Origin: Planococcus lenghuensis
GTDB taxonomy: Bacteria; Bacillota; Bacilli; Bacillales_A; Planococcaceae
Direction of reading: 5' to 3'
Length of the DNA: 64,000 nucleotides
Assembly: GCF_001999905.1 (NCBI RefSeq)
Contig: NZ_CP019640.1
Coordinates: forward strand, 3,452,001-3,516,000
Made by a program: the position numbers and the translations under genes. Of this stretch, positions 17,199-27,145 are shown one piece after another. How positions within the stretch are numbered: the stretch's first letter is position 1; each line of letters starts with the position of its first letter. The notes beneath the pieces are model-generated. The model saw only the letters and a list, made by a program, of their open reading frames with translations. It was not told the origin of the DNA and made no database searches.

Positions 17199-17369
17199 TT
17201 ACGTCTTCAACATATAAACCTTCGATACTTTTTCTTTGAGGATCATTTTGACTAACTCCCTGGCCAGATGCCGAAGCATGGTTCTTCCCTCTATCAACCC
17301 CATATCTGTTTTGTCGAAATAATTTTCCAAGGAAACGATCTTCAGGTGGGTTAGCCTCAGTTTCTCCAT
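17199..17369 (-). CDS. Short hypothetical ORF overlapping the 80-residue ORF
   Basis: A 56-codon frame starting MEKLRLTHLKIVSLENYF and ending VYMLKT. Its ATG overlaps the last codons of the 80-residue ORF above it. It is rich in Lys and Leu and looks protein-like, but has no clear ribosome site. The two frames could be a coupled pair or pieces of one frameshifted gene. Confidence 0.3.
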   Translation of the reverse strand: MEKLRLTHLKIVSLENYFDKTDMGLIEGRTMLRHLARELVKMILKEKVSKVYMLKT

Positions 17370-17599
17370 TGTGGTATCAACGCTTTTATGTGTTTTTCTT
17401 CAGTTTCCACGTACTGTGCCATCGAAAAAACCCGGCCATCAAACGTTTTTCCAACATCGGAAACGCTCGTCCATTCATTCAATAGCATATAGCGCCCGCT
17501 GGCATCCCTGTTTTGTGGGTTATAATTAGTCATGCGTATGGACTCTAGCCTCGCCTTTCCTCCCAATATCACTTCGCCTCTTTTTTTCAATAAAGCCAT
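17357..17599 (-). CDS. Hypothetical 80-residue protein
   Basis: I do not recognise this protein. It begins MALLKKRGEVILGGK and has mixed, protein-like composition with no membrane segment. The ribosome site is weak. It lies between the MpsC-like gene and the remnant of an amine oxidase. Coding status is uncertain. Confidence 0.35.
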   Translation of the reverse strand: MALLKKRGEVILGGKARLESIRMTNYNPQNRDASGRYMLLNEWTSVSDVGKTFDGRVFSMAQYVETEEKHIKALIPQWRN

Positions 17600-17781
17600 G
17601 CAGAAGAAAAGTTATTTCTCTATAACCAGGAATTTTACGCCGCTATTTGAATTTTTTGTTTTATTTTAGAATAACACATTATGGAGGTTCTTATTAATAG
17701 ATGGACGAAATTTTAGGAACCTGTTTAACACCGTTTGTAAAAGTTCAGGTAATACACGAAGTGAGAAGGGAGGAATGAGCA

Positions 17782-17867
17782 AAAAAGGACATCCGCAAAA
17801 GTGATGAACCACTTTGCGGACGTCCTTCTATTTCCAAACACATTTCCGAACCAGCATAACCGGTCAA
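17782..17867. repeat. Dispersed repeat R2, copy 1, containing a minus-strand terminator
   Basis: The 86-bp unit differs from 28336-28421 by about two bases. It contains a long hairpin built on GGACATCCGCAAA and TTTGCGGACGTCC, followed on the minus strand by a T-run, so it can act as an intrinsic terminator. Here it follows the amine oxidase remnant. Confidence 0.88.
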
Positions 17868-17954
17868 ATCACTGCAACCTCTTCCCGTGTTTCATTCAAG
17901 GATAACTATTTATTTTACTCAATAAACATACAAATATCACCTTGGAAGTCGGCT

Positions 17955-18115
17955 AATTTCACTGAATGTGGCTAATTTTTCTCTATAATCTCCGTGAGCA
18001 GACTGCATTGCTTCTTCCACAAGGGAGCGATTTCATCCTGGAAAGCTCCGGTTCACTTCCAAAGAGCTTTACTAACTGGTCAGCAGTCCATTCCATAAGC
18101 TGAATGCTATATCCT
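17955..18115 (-). pseudogene. Remnant of a monoamine-oxidase-type gene
   Basis: Minus-strand translation contains ADQLVKLFGSE, identical over 11 residues to the intact amine oxidase at 15097 (its residues near 285). In another frame further downstream it contains EEAMQSA, resembling the GALQSA C-terminal motif. Stops and frame changes separate the two. No intact frame remains, so this is a heavily decayed paralog. Confidence 0.55.
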
Positions 18116-18353
18116 GCCGTCCAGTCCTCTCTCTTTTTAACAAAAAACTTGTTTACTGGCCAATTGCAGTTATATACGATTTCATTGCTTCCCTCATTAT
18201 CCCTAGCACTTCTGCCGAGTAATGTACCAGGGATATTCTTATTACTCCTTTACACAAAGTGTTTTATGCGCTTAAACGAAGTTCCCATAGAAAACGTTTA
18301 ATTTAGTATCGTCATACCCTCCAGCATGTAGCAATGCCAATAAGGGACTAGGT
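18116..18353. other. Intergenic stretch past leuD
   Basis: I see no supported gene or clear terminator between the leuD stop at 18354 and the amine oxidase remnant. Confidence 0.5.
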
Positions 18354-18956
18354 TTATATGGAATAAAAGACACGGTGTCCCTTCTCAAACTCGGTAATTT
18401 CTTTTTCGAATTGTATGGTTGCCGATATTTCATCCAAACCATTAAGCAGCATATCACGGCGATAATCATCCACTTCAAATTGCATTTCGATTCTATCAGC
18501 GTCCTGGATAATTTGCTTTTCCAAATCCACTGTCAGGTGATAATCTTCATCCGCTTCTGCTTTTTCAAAGAGCAGTTGAATTTTTTCATTCGACAGTGCA
18601 ATCGGCAAGATACCGTTTTTAAAGCAATTATTATAGAAAATATCCGCGAAAGAAGGTGCTATGATCGCTTTGAAGCCGAAATCTTCAAGTGCCCAAGGAG
18701 CATGCTCACGCGATGAGCCACAGCCAAAGTTTTCCCTTGTCAGCAGAATTTGAGCGTTTCGGTACTCGGGTTTATTTAAAAGAAATTCCGGATTCAACTC
18801 TCCGTTTTGCGTATATCGCCAGTCATAGAACAAATACTGCCCATATCCTCGTTTTTCAATGCGCTTCAGAAACTGCTTTGGCAGAATAGCGTCAGTATCG
18901 ATATTGGCACGGTCAAGCGGCGCAACGATGCCGGTGGTTTTTTTAAAAGCTTCCAT
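18354..18956 (-). CDS. leuD: LeuD-type hydro-lyase small subunit
   Basis: The 200-residue protein has the small-subunit motifs of isopropylmalate-isomerase-type enzymes: IDTDAILPKQFLKRI near residue 16 and ENFGCGSSREHAPWAL near residue 67. With LeuC it forms an aconitase-family hydratase. The start ATG at 18956 lies one base after the leuC stop; the longer frame to 19130 only reads through leuC. No leuA or leuB is nearby and the flanks are catabolic genes. A role in hydrating maleate- or citraconate-type diacids is therefore plausible, while a leucine-biosynthesis role is not excluded. Confidence 0.9.
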   Translation of the reverse strand: MEAFKKTTGIVAPLDRANIDTDAILPKQFLKRIEKRGYGQYLFYDWRYTQNGELNPEFLLNKPEYRNAQILLTRENFGCGSSREHAPWALEDFGFKAIIAPSFADIFYNNCFKNGILPIALSNEKIQLLFEKAEADEDYHLTVDLEKQIIQDADRIEMQFEVDDYRRDMLLNGLDEISATIQFEKEITEFEKGHRVFYSI

Positions 18957-18957
18957 A

Positions 18958-20376
18958 TCACACTTCCTCCGCGATTTTTGTCTGCCAGTTCCGGACATCG
19001 ACAAAATGGCCTTTGATGGCAGCTGCCGCAGCCATCGGCGGACTGACCAAGTGAGATCTTGAATCCCTTCCCTGCCGTCCTTCGAAGTTCCGGTTTGAGG
19101 TTGAAGCAATACGATCTCCAGGATTTGCAATGTCCGGATTCATCCCCAGACACATACTGCATCCCGCTTCCCGCCATTCAAATCCGGCATTGATGAAAAT
19201 TTTCGCCAGCCCCTCCTGCTCCGCCTGCTGTTTCACCATTTGCGATCCGGGAACCACCATTGCCCGGACACCATCAGCCACTTTATAGCCGTCCACAATT
19301 TTTGCCGCTTCACGCAAGTCTTCAATTCGGCTGTTTGTGCAGGAGCCGATAAAAACCGTATTCACGTTAATATCCGTCATCAAAGTGCCGGGCTGAAGAT
19401 CCATATATTCCAATGAGTTTTCAATCATCCTTCTTTTTTCGACCGGGAAATCCTTTGTATCAGGAACCTGTCCATTGACGGACACTACAAGCCCCGGATT
19501 TGTTCCCCAAGTCACTTGGGGTTCGATTTCGGTACAATCAAAGTCTACTGATTGGTCAAATACAGCATCTTCGTCACTGTATAATTCCGACCATAGGTCC
19601 ATTGCTTCTTCCCATTCTTTGTCTTTAGGTGCATGCGGTCTTTGCTTAAGGTAGTTGAAAGTAGTTTGATCCGGTGCAATAAGGCCGGCGCGGGCACCGA
19701 TTTCGATTGACATATTACAGATTGTCATACGCTCTTCCATCGACAAAGCTCTGATAGCTTTTCCTCTGTATTCAATGACATAACCCGTCCCGAAATCATG
19801 CCCATATTTACCGATCAATGCCAATATCAGATCTTTCGCAGTCGTACCCATCGGGAGATCGCCGACAAAGTTGACTGCTAAAGTTTTCGACTTGGCCTGT
19901 TTTAATGTCTGTGTTGCAAGAACATGCTCCACTTCGCTCGTCCCGATTCCAAAAGCTAAAGTACCGAACGCGCCATGGGTGGCTGTATGGCTATCGCCGC
20001 ATACGATTGTTTGTCCTGGTTGTGTCAATCCCATTTCCGGAGCGATCACATGGACAATGCCCTGTTGGCGGCTAAAAAGGTCGAATAATTTTATGCCGAA
20101 ATCTTTGCAGTTCTGACGGAGGGCATGTACTTGTTTTTCAGCAATTTTATCTTCGAATGGCTTATCGCGGTCTGAAGTCGGCACACTATGGTCCATCGTG
20201 GCAACCGTCCGATCAGGACGCCGAACCCGACGGTTGTTCATTCGGAGACCATCAAAAGCTTGAGGAGAAGTAACTTCATGGATAAGATGAAGATCGATAT
20301 ACAGGATATCGGGCTGCGCTTCCTGCTTCACCGCTACATGCCGATCCCAAATCTTTTCGTATAATGTTCTACCCAT
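18958..20376 (-). CDS. leuC: LeuC-type hydro-lyase large subunit
   Basis: The 472-residue large subunit carries [20 protein letters not shown] near residue 130, GSCTNSR near 348 and [12 protein letters not shown] near 405. The three cysteines in these last two motifs bind the 4Fe-4S cluster. The family adds or removes water from C4-C7 hydroxy-diacids. Known activities of LeuCD enzymes include hydration of maleate and citraconate. The gene follows the CoA-transferase by 19 bases. It is part of the amidase-hyuAB-CoA-transferase operon, which argues for a catabolic assignment. Confidence 0.9.
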   Translation of the reverse strand: MGRTLYEKIWDRHVAVKQEAQPDILYIDLHLIHEVTSPQAFDGLRMNNRRVRRPDRTVATMDHSVPTSDRDKPFEDKIAEKQVHALRQNCKDFGIKLFDLFSRQQGIVHVIAPEMGLTQPGQTIVCGDSHTATHGAFGTLAFGIGTSEVEHVLATQTLKQAKSKTLAVNFVGDLPMGTTAKDLILALIGKYGHDFGTGYVIEYRGKAIRALSMEERMTICNMSIEIGARAGLIAPDQTTFNYLKQRPHAPKDKEWEEAMDLWSELYSDEDAVFDQSVDFDCTEIEPQVTWGTNPGLVVSVNGQVPDTKDFPVEKRRMIENSLEYMDLQPGTLMTDINVNTVFIGSCTNSRIEDLREAAKIVDGYKVADGVRAMVVPGSQMVKQQAEQEGLAKIFINAGFEWREAGCSMCLGMNPDIANPGDRIASTSNRNFEGRQGRDSRSHLVSPPMAAAAAIKGHFVDVRNWQTKIAEEV

Positions 20377-20395
20377 TATCCCTTCACTCCCGGCT

Positions 20396-21640
20396 TTAAA
20401 TAATGTCGTTCCCTTTCAGTTCCGCCAATTTTTCTTCATCATACTTTAGTAGATTCCCATATATTTCTTCATTATATTTACCCATCGTTTCTGCACCGAC
20501 ATGCTTTACTTTTCCAGGTGTACGGCTGAGTTTCGGAACAATCCCGGGCATCGGAAACTCTCCGAGTGTCGGATGTTCAGTTGTTATGATCATTTCCCTC
20601 GCCTGATAATGAGGATCCTCCACAATATCTTTTGCGGAATAAATAAGCCCGGAAGGTACGCCTTTTTCAGCCAATAGTTCCAGGACTTCTTTTGTTTCCT
20701 GTGTTTTCGTCCATTCTTCGATCAATTGATCCAATTCTGTCATATTGGCACTTCGGGCATGGTGTGTATGATATTTAGGATCTTCAAACAACTCCGGTCT
20801 GCCCATCGCTTCGCAAAGTCGTTTGAATACTCCGTCCGCATTTGCCCCGATGACGATATAGGTTCCTTCCTTGGTCAGATAAATATTGGAAGGAGCAACG
20901 CCCGGCAGGATATTGCCCATCCGTTCACGTACATAACCAGCCAATAAATAATCAGGTATAGTACTTTCCATCACGGAGAATACAGATTCATAGATGGCCG
21001 TATCGACAACTTGCCCTCTTCCTGAATGGTTCCTTTCATGAAGGGCAGTCAACGTCCCGATCGTGGCAAATAGCGCAGCCAGCGTATCACCCAAAGAAAT
21101 ACCGATTCTTGACGGTGCCCGGTCCGGAAATCCTGTTATGTGACGGATGCCGCCCATAGCTTCTCCAACACTGCCGAAGCCTGCCCGTTTATGATAGGGT
21201 CCTGTCTGTCCGTACCCGGAAGTTCTTGTCATGATGATTCCAGGGTTTATCCCGGAAAGGATTTCATAGGAAAGGTTCCACTTCTCCATCGTTCCTGGAC
21301 GGAAGTTCTCGATAATGACATCAGCTTCCTTTACAAGATCCTTGAAAATTTCTTGCCCTTCTTCCGTTCTTAAATTCAAAGTGATCGATTTTTTGTTACG
21401 GGATTGAATCGGCCACCACAGACCTTCGCCGTCTTTTTGTTTTCCCCATTGACGCATCGGATCCGCTTTATCAGGAGCTTCAATCTTGATGACTTCCGCT
21501 CCAAAGTCTCCAAGCATACGCCCGGTGAAAGGACCTGCCAATAATGTGCCGAGTTCAAGTATTCTTATTCCTTCCAAAGGCAGCCTTTCTGCCGTTTCAG
21601 TTGTTTCGTCCACATCAGGTGTTTCTGTCGCTTTAGCCAT
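20396..21640 (-). CDS. Class III CoA-transferase (CaiB/BaiF family)
   Basis: The 414-residue protein has the family opening [18 protein letters not shown], then [13 protein letters not shown] with the catalytic aspartate region, and [14 protein letters not shown]. Class III enzymes move CoA between carboxylic acids. Succinyl-CoA:D-citramalate CoA-transferase is one characterised member and would fit the context of a LeuCD-type hydratase and an HMG-CoA-lyase-like enzyme. Substrate is inferred. The ATG at 21640 has GGAGGTG upstream and is preferred to the longer frame at 21673. Confidence 0.88.
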   Translation of the reverse strand: MAKATETPDVDETTETAERLPLEGIRILELGTLLAGPFTGRMLGDFGAEVIKIEAPDKADPMRQWGKQKDGEGLWWPIQSRNKKSITLNLRTEEGQEIFKDLVKEADVIIENFRPGTMEKWNLSYEILSGINPGIIMTRTSGYGQTGPYHKRAGFGSVGEAMGGIRHITGFPDRAPSRIGISLGDTLAALFATIGTLTALHERNHSGRGQVVDTAIYESVFSVMESTIPDYLLAGYVRERMGNILPGVAPSNIYLTKEGTYIVIGANADGVFKRLCEAMGRPELFEDPKYHTHHARSANMTELDQLIEEWTKTQETKEVLELLAEKGVPSGLIYSAKDIVEDPHYQAREMIITTEHPTLGEFPMPGIVPKLSRTPGKVKHVGAETMGKYNEEIYGNLLKYDEEKLAELKGNDII

Positions 21641-21705
21641 TTTCGGCACCTCCGATTCTTTATTGAACAACAAGCACTTTGCCGGAACAAGGCGCTCCTT
21701 TTCTT

Positions 21706-23475
21706 TTACAGTTTTACCAGTACTTGATCACGATCTCCAAAATTGAAGGATTCTGGTTCTCCATTTTCTTTTGCCATCTGTGCACGTATAGATTCTGTTT
21801 CCTTATGATCCACTTCTAATTGCCCGTCCAGTTGAACACCATAGGATTTCAGCGCTTTCTCTTTGCTGACCAACCCCCGTGCGACATCCAGTCTCACTTT
21901 CTCAGGATCGCGTTCAAGCGGATTTCCGTAGCCTCCGCTTCCTCCTGTGATAAAGAGAATCTGATCCCCTTTTTCAACTTCTACATTATCGACTTTTGAA
22001 GGCAATGGAATCTGCGTCCCATCTTTCTTGATCAGCACTTTTGATGAAGAAGATCCGGGCTCTCCTCCGTTGATGCCCCAAGGCTGAATTTTGGCACGGT
22101 CATCATGGATGGAGATAATCCCCGAAGATAGAATGGTATAAAGTTTCTCGTTACAGTTACCGCCTCTATTTTTACCTGCTCCCCCTGAGTCTGTTCCGGT
22201 TTTATACGAATTCACCATTAATGGGTAGTAAGTTTCGAGATATTCTGTTGGAATATTGACAAATGCCGGCCACCACGAATGCCCATCAAGCCCATCACCA
22301 ATCGGTCTGCCAGGCAGTCCTCCGTACATGACTTCCATAAGATTGAATGGACGGTCCTTTTCATCGATTCCCGAGAAGATGAAATAAGGGCTTGTGCCAT
22401 ATCCGGCTGCCGGACTGCTTTCGGGAGAATTGACCGCCAGTACGCCACTCAATACGTCAAACAGACGGCTTAGCGCATGGGTACGGCATCCCAGAGCTGC
22501 CGGGGATTTTGGCTGCATCAGCGTTCCTTCCGGCGTTTCGATGTGAAGCAGATCATAGAATCCATCATTAAAGTTGATCGCCGGGTCATAGACGGAAATC
22601 AGAAACGATCCAATGAACATTTTGAACATAGGCTCACTCAAGTAATAGTTGATCGGACCTGGAGCCTGCTCATCGGTTCCCGTCCAATCGAAATACGCAT
22701 TATCCCCTTCACGCCACATTGTCAGCTTCATCTTGAACGGCCCATTATTCAAGCCGTCGTCATCAATGTAATCTTCGAAGGACACCGGCGTCGTCGGCAA
22801 GAAATTGGCGATCAGATGACGCATCATTTTTTCTGTACGATCGAGCAACGCGTCCAAAGCCTCTGCGTAAGGCTCTTCGCCAAACCGTTCGCATAATTCC
22901 TTGACGCGCTTTTCAGCTGTTCGGCAGGACGCCACCAGTGCCATGAGATCACTGTAGTTTTCCAGCGGTGTGCGCGTATTGGCTTTAATGATTTTGATGA
23001 TTGCTTCATTCAATACACCTTTGTCGTAAAGCTTCACTGGCGGGAAGCGGATGCCTTCTCCATAAATGCTTGTCGCGGTGACCGGCATACTTGAAGGCAC
23101 CGGCCCTCCGACATCAATGACGTGGCCGAACATGGACGAATAACCGACCAGTTTTTTCTGATGGAAAATCGGGAGAATGATCATCCAGTCGTTGACGTGG
23201 GAAACAGATCCTCCACAGCTGTAGGGATCGCTCACAAAAATGACATCCCCTTCATGCATACCTTCAGGAAACTGGTTTGTCACTTCAGGAATATGCGAAC
23301 CGAAATTACCCACCACCATCTTGCCTTCAGCATCTGTGATCATCGGGAAGCAGTCATGCTGCTCACGGATTACCGGTGACATGGCCGAACGGAATAAGGT
23401 CACGTCCATTTCTTCTTTTATGTTCTTCAAGGCGTTTTCAATAATATCAACTGTGATCGAATCTATTTTTGTCAT
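21706..23475 (-). CDS. hyuB: Hydantoinase B/oxoprolinase family protein
   Basis: The 589-residue protein matches the HyuB family: TLFRSAMSPVIREQHDCFPMI near residue 25, VSDPYSCGGSVSHVNDW near 85 and the glycine-rich FITGGSGGYGNP near the C-terminus. HyuB pairs with HyuA to open lactam, imide or hydantoin rings with ATP, as in N-methylhydantoinase and 5-oxoprolinase. It starts five bases after hyuA with AGGAGG. Both subunits are present and intact. The ring substrate cannot be read from the sequence. Confidence 0.92.
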   Translation of the reverse strand: MTKIDSITVDIIENALKNIKEEMDVTLFRSAMSPVIREQHDCFPMITDAEGKMVVGNFGSHIPEVTNQFPEGMHEGDVIFVSDPYSCGGSVSHVNDWMIILPIFHQKKLVGYSSMFGHVIDVGGPVPSSMPVTATSIYGEGIRFPPVKLYDKGVLNEAIIKIIKANTRTPLENYSDLMALVASCRTAEKRVKELCERFGEEPYAEALDALLDRTEKMMRHLIANFLPTTPVSFEDYIDDDGLNNGPFKMKLTMWREGDNAYFDWTGTDEQAPGPINYYLSEPMFKMFIGSFLISVYDPAINFNDGFYDLLHIETPEGTLMQPKSPAALGCRTHALSRLFDVLSGVLAVNSPESSPAAGYGTSPYFIFSGIDEKDRPFNLMEVMYGGLPGRPIGDGLDGHSWWPAFVNIPTEYLETYYPLMVNSYKTGTDSGGAGKNRGGNCNEKLYTILSSGIISIHDDRAKIQPWGINGGEPGSSSSKVLIKKDGTQIPLPSKVDNVEVEKGDQILFITGGSGGYGNPLERDPEKVRLDVARGLVSKEKALKSYGVQLDGQLEVDHKETESIRAQMAKENGEPESFNFGDRDQVLVKL

Positions 23476-23479
23476 GTGA

Positions 23480-25528
23480 TTATGCCTCCTCTTTGATCAA
23501 AAGATTCATGTATTGGTCAACAACGCCGACATTTCCAGGCATGACAAGTGTTGTACTGTCTTTCTGGATGATTATTGCAGGACCATGCACTTTGTTATTC
23601 GGCTTCAATAGTTCACGCGCATAAATCGGAGTATTCAAGAACTCCTTTTCAAAATATGCCTGATGTTCTTTATCAATGATGGCATCCGATGCATCTTCAC
23701 TTCCTGCCTCATTACTCGGAAGCTTCAGCGCTTTCACTTCACCTAACGCCACAGCCCGGATATTAACGATTTCAACTTCGGAATCCATCTTGAATCCATA
23801 GGCCTTTTCATGTATATCATCAAATTTCTCTTTGATAGCGACTAATCCTTTTTCGCGAATCTCTTCCATATTCAACTCAATCGGAATTTCATGGCCTTGA
23901 CGATAGTAGCGGACATCCACTTCGTGTTTGACTGTTCGCTGAGCTTCCGGCACACCTTCCTCCGATAACCAATTCGTGCAGTTATCACCCAGTTCACGCA
24001 ACTCCGATAGAACAGTTTCCACTTGCAGCGCGCTCAATAAATGGATAAATGTCTTTGAGAACTCGTTCCGGATGACAGACTGCAAGAATCCAAGAGCGGA
24101 AAGAACTCCTGGCATCGGCGGAATGATGACAGGGAAGCTGCCGGATAATTTACCCAAGGCATTGGCATGAAGCGGACCTGCCCCTCCCAGAGCCAATAAA
24201 GAAAACTCCCGGGGATCATAGCCTTTTTCCACCGACACTACACGAATTGCACCGTACATATTTTCATTGACGATGTCGTAAATACCTTTAGCCGCCGCAT
24301 AGACGTCCACATTCAATCTTTCCGCGACCGACTGGACTGCTTCCATGGATTTTTCGACATCCAACTTCATTTCACCGCCCACCAAGCTTGGCGGCAGATA
24401 ACCAAGAACTACGTTTGCATCCGTTACAGTCGGCTCTGTGCCTCCGCGTCCATAACACGCAGGGCCCGGAGTTGAACCTGCACTTTGCGGCCCGACCCGC
24501 AATGCACCCGTCATTGGGACGTGGGCGATTGAACCACCGCCGGCTCCGATACTTTCAACTTCCAATGAAGGTGCTTTGACCGGGAACACACCGATTTTTG
24601 TTTCTCTCGACACCTTGGGCTTTCCTGCATGGGTCAGTGATACATCCGTTGAAGTTCCACCCATATCAAAAGAAATGACATTTTCATAGCCTGCTTGGAC
24701 ACCGATCATTGCAGATGCGGTAACTCCTCCAGATGGACCAGACAGCATTGTGTGCACCGGACGCGAAGATGCGGCGGGAATACTCATTAAACCGCCATCT
24801 GAACGCACAATGCTGATCCGGCTTTTCACTTTTTCGTCTTTTAATTTAGATTCGATATTTGTCAGATAATGTTGCATCGGCGGACGTACGTATGAGTTCA
24901 TAACCGTAGTAAGTGTGCGTTCATACTCTCTGAATTCAGGAAGGATATCGTAAGAAATAGTGACAGGAATTTCAGGATCGATGGACATCGCAATTTCCTG
25001 TATTTTTTGTTCGTGGGATGGGTTTGCATAGGAATTCAGGAGTCCCACCGTTAAACTTTCGACACCTTTGTTATATAAATCAGTAATTTTTTCCCGTACA
25101 TCGGCTTCGTCCAACTCAGCATAGACGTCACCTTGCGCTGTGATACGCTCTTTCGCTCCCCGCGTATAGATTAAGTCGGCAAGCGGGTCCGGTTTATGGA
25201 ATCCCATCCAGGCAGAAATCGGTGCTGGTGTCCATGAGCGTGCTACGTGGAGGATTTGTTCAAACCCTTCTGTCGTAATCAAACCGACTTTCGCTCCTTT
25301 TTCTTCCAGCACGGCATTAGTCGCTACAGTCGTCCCATGAATAATGGAGCGGATTTCCTCTATATTCACATTGCGTTCTTCACAGACTTTTTTGATGCCT
25401 GACATAAGACCGATTGACTGATCGTTTGTTGTCGAAGGGGTTTTTGTTCCGTAAATCTCTCCGGTCTCTTCGTTCTGGAGAACGATATCTGTAAAAGTTC
25501 CTCCTACATCCACTGCAACTCTATACAT
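23480..25528 (-). CDS. hyuA: Hydantoinase A/oxoprolinase family protein (ATPase subunit)
   Basis: The 682-residue protein begins with the actin-fold ATP motif VAVDVGGTFTDIVL and has IHGTTVATNAVLEEKGAKVGL near residue 63 and FDMGGTSTDVSL near 285. These are hallmarks of HyuA, the subunit that activates the substrate carbonyl with ATP. Its ATG overlaps the stop of the amidase gene by eight bases. Together, HyuAB and the amidase match the N-methylhydantoinase plus N-carbamoylsarcosine amidase logic: ring opening, then hydrolysis of the free amide or carbamoyl group. Confidence 0.92.
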   Translation of the reverse strand: MYRVAVDVGGTFTDIVLQNEETGEIYGTKTPSTTNDQSIGLMSGIKKVCEERNVNIEEIRSIIHGTTVATNAVLEEKGAKVGLITTEGFEQILHVARSWTPAPISAWMGFHKPDPLADLIYTRGAKERITAQGDVYAELDEADVREKITDLYNKGVESLTVGLLNSYANPSHEQKIQEIAMSIDPEIPVTISYDILPEFREYERTLTTVMNSYVRPPMQHYLTNIESKLKDEKVKSRISIVRSDGGLMSIPAASSRPVHTMLSGPSGGVTASAMIGVQAGYENVISFDMGGTSTDVSLTHAGKPKVSRETKIGVFPVKAPSLEVESIGAGGGSIAHVPMTGALRVGPQSAGSTPGPACYGRGGTEPTVTDANVVLGYLPPSLVGGEMKLDVEKSMEAVQSVAERLNVDVYAAAKGIYDIVNENMYGAIRVVSVEKGYDPREFSLLALGGAGPLHANALGKLSGSFPVIIPPMPGVLSALGFLQSVIRNEFSKTFIHLLSALQVETVLSELRELGDNCTNWLSEEGVPEAQRTVKHEVDVRYYRQGHEIPIELNMEEIREKGLVAIKEKFDDIHEKAYGFKMDSEVEIVNIRAVALGEVKALKLPSNEAGSEDASDAIIDKEHQAYFEKEFLNTPIYARELLKPNNKVHGPAIIIQKDSTTLVMPGNVGVVDQYMNLLIKEEA

Positions 25529-26156
25529 ACCTTTTATCCCCTTTCATATTTAAAAAATATTTTTTTAAATCTTCCAGCTGAACAACATCCCCGTATTTCG
25601 TTTGTATATCGTATAAATTTGCTTCATGAGCTTTTTGTGATCGATCTCCTACGCATTCTTCCGGAATGACAACGCGGTAGCCATGCTGCAATGCATCCAC
25701 CGCCGTGGCTCTGACACACCCGGAAGTCGTACAGCCTGTCAGGATGGCCGTATCAACTCTATGATAAGAAAGCAAAGAAGAGAGATTTGTGCCAAAGAAA
25801 GCGCTTGCAAATTTCTTAACGATTAGAGGTTCCTTAGTTTGGCTTCGTTCCAATCGGGAATCAATTTTCACCCAATCACTGTCTTCTTTTAATATTTTCA
25901 AAGCGGGGATTTTTTTAACGAAATATGCGCCGTCTTGAAAATGTTCTTCGTAGATCACCGTAGTGAATATAATGGGCACTCCGCTTTTCCTGGCTGCATC
26001 CAGGAGCTCTTTGGTCGCTTTTACTTCGTTATCGAAATCCGCTCCTAATGGGGATTGCGGATCTGTGAAGCCGTCCATAAAATCTATAACGATTATTGCC
26101 GGGCGGTTTCCCATGCCAGTGGCATTTCCAAACCCTTCAAATTGACCAAATTTCAT
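25521..26156 (-). CDS. Isochorismatase-family cysteine amidase
   Basis: The 211-residue protein resembles N-carbamoylsarcosine amidase and maleamate amidase. The catalytic triad is visible as Asp25 in IIVIDFMDGFTDPQSPLG, Lys114/115 in LIVKKFASAFFGT and Cys147 in GCTTSGCVRATAVDA. These enzymes hydrolyse an amide or ureido group to ammonia. It is the first gene of a six-gene minus-strand operon whose promoter overlaps a palindromic operator. Which amide it cleaves depends on the HyuAB product and is unknown. Confidence 0.88.
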   Translation of the reverse strand: MKFGQFEGFGNATGMGNRPAIIVIDFMDGFTDPQSPLGADFDNEVKATKELLDAARKSGVPIIFTTVIYEEHFQDGAYFVKKIPALKILKEDSDWVKIDSRLERSQTKEPLIVKKFASAFFGTNLSSLLSYHRVDTAILTGCTTSGCVRATAVDALQHGYRVVIPEECVGDRSQKAHEANLYDIQTKYGDVVQLEDLKKYFLNMKGDKRYV

Positions 26157-26308
26157 GTTATCCCTCTTTTATCGTTCGTTGTTTGCAGACCTTGCTTCAA
26201 ATTACCGTTTGCTTATTTAACAATTTAAGCATTCGTCATTCCCCCCTCTCTCTGAAAACATCCACCTGGTTCGGGGATTAGTTTTCTAATAATTACGAAT
26301 TAAATAAA

Positions 26309-26337
26309 AAGTAACATACTGTATACAGTAAAGTCAA
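26309..26337 (-). promoter_or_regulatory. Promoter of the amidase-hyuAB operon with operator in the spacer
   Basis: Minus-strand TTGACT (26332-26337) and TTACTT (26309-26314) are 17 bases apart. The spacer holds the perfect palindrome TACTGTATACAGTA (26317-26330), typical of GntR/FadR-type sites. Binding there would block RNA polymerase. Confidence 0.65.
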
Positions 26338-26424
26338 TAAGATAAATTATTTGTTTGCAATTAAAAATAACTCTTCTTATAAACCTTGTTACATGAACAT
26401 TTAATTAATATTTATTTTTTTAAT

Positions 26425-26454
26425 TTGATGCACCATTATTTATTGTATACAATA
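26425..26454 (+). promoter_or_regulatory. Promoter of gntR with overlapping operator
   Basis: TTGATG (26425-26430) and TACAAT (26448-26453) have a 17-base spacer. The perfect palindrome TATTGTATACAATA (26441-26454) covers the -10 box. Its core TGTATACA is shared with the palindrome at 26317, so one regulator probably controls both promoters and itself. Confidence 0.7.
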
Positions 26455-26473
26455 TAAAAAAGAGGTGAAGATG

Positions 26474-27145
26474 ATGAATCCATATGAATATATAAAAAAC
26501 GAGATAGTAACCGGTTCACTCCACCCTGGACAGCGCTTGACTGAAGAAGCGCTTGCCGGAGAACTTCAGGTCAGCCGGACGCCAATACGGGAAGCTTTCA
26601 AGCAGCTTGAAGCAGATGGGCTGATCACTCCATATAAACGCCGGGGCTATATAGTAAGGGAGTTTTCAGTTGAGGACATACGGCAAATCTATAATTTACG
26701 GGCATTGCTTGAAAGTCACGGCGCAAGCGAAGCTGCATTGTATCGCACAGATGAAGAGCTGGTGAGGATGCGCGAGAGGAATGTCGCTTATGAGCAGGCT
26801 ATAAGAAAACTGAAAAAATCCGATATTTTAACCATCAAAGAGATCCAGCAAGAAAATCTGAATTTCCACGAAGAAATTTTCAAAGCGACAAAAAACGAAC
26901 ATTTGCGATCACACATTTCCAAAGTAGTGGTCGTGCCCTTAGTGTTCCGGTCCTTCTATTGGTATAACGAACGTCAATTATTGAGATCTCTGGAGGTTCA
27001 CAATACCATCCTTAAAGCGATAGAAAACCAGGAACCTGAGCGAGCCAAAATTGCCATGCAGGAACACATTTACCAAGGCCGCGATGATGTGTTGATCCAT
27101 TTGAATAACCCCAATATAGAGTTATGGAAAGGAGAAGCTCAATGA
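26474..27145 (+). CDS. GntR-family regulator (FCD/FadR type)
   Basis: About 223 residues: an N-terminal winged helix with GSLHPGQRLTEEALAGELQVSRTPIREAF, the GntR signature, and a helical C-terminal FCD ligand domain. Such proteins are usually repressors released by a pathway metabolite. The ATG at 26474 lies six bases after GAGGTG; an ATG at 26471 is an alternative. Two matching palindromes lie on the divergent promoters upstream, so it likely controls itself, the lyase and the amidase-hyuAB-leuCD operon. Confidence 0.88.
   Translation: MNPYEYIKNEIVTGSLHPGQRLTEEALAGELQVSRTPIREAFKQLEADGLITPYKRRGYIVREFSVEDIRQIYNLRALLESHGASEAALYRTDEELVRMRERNVAYEQAIRKLKKSDILTIKEIQQENLNFHEEIFKATKNEHLRSHISKVVVVPLVFRSFYWYNERQLLRSLEVHNTILKAIENQEPERAKIAMQEHIYQGRDDVLIHLNNPNIELWKGEAQ

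Noticed and set aside
18354-20376. leuCD as ordinary leucine biosynthesis genes
   Set aside because: No leuA, leuB or ilv genes are adjacent, and the genes are embedded in a catabolic operon. The biosynthetic role is kept as an alternative only.
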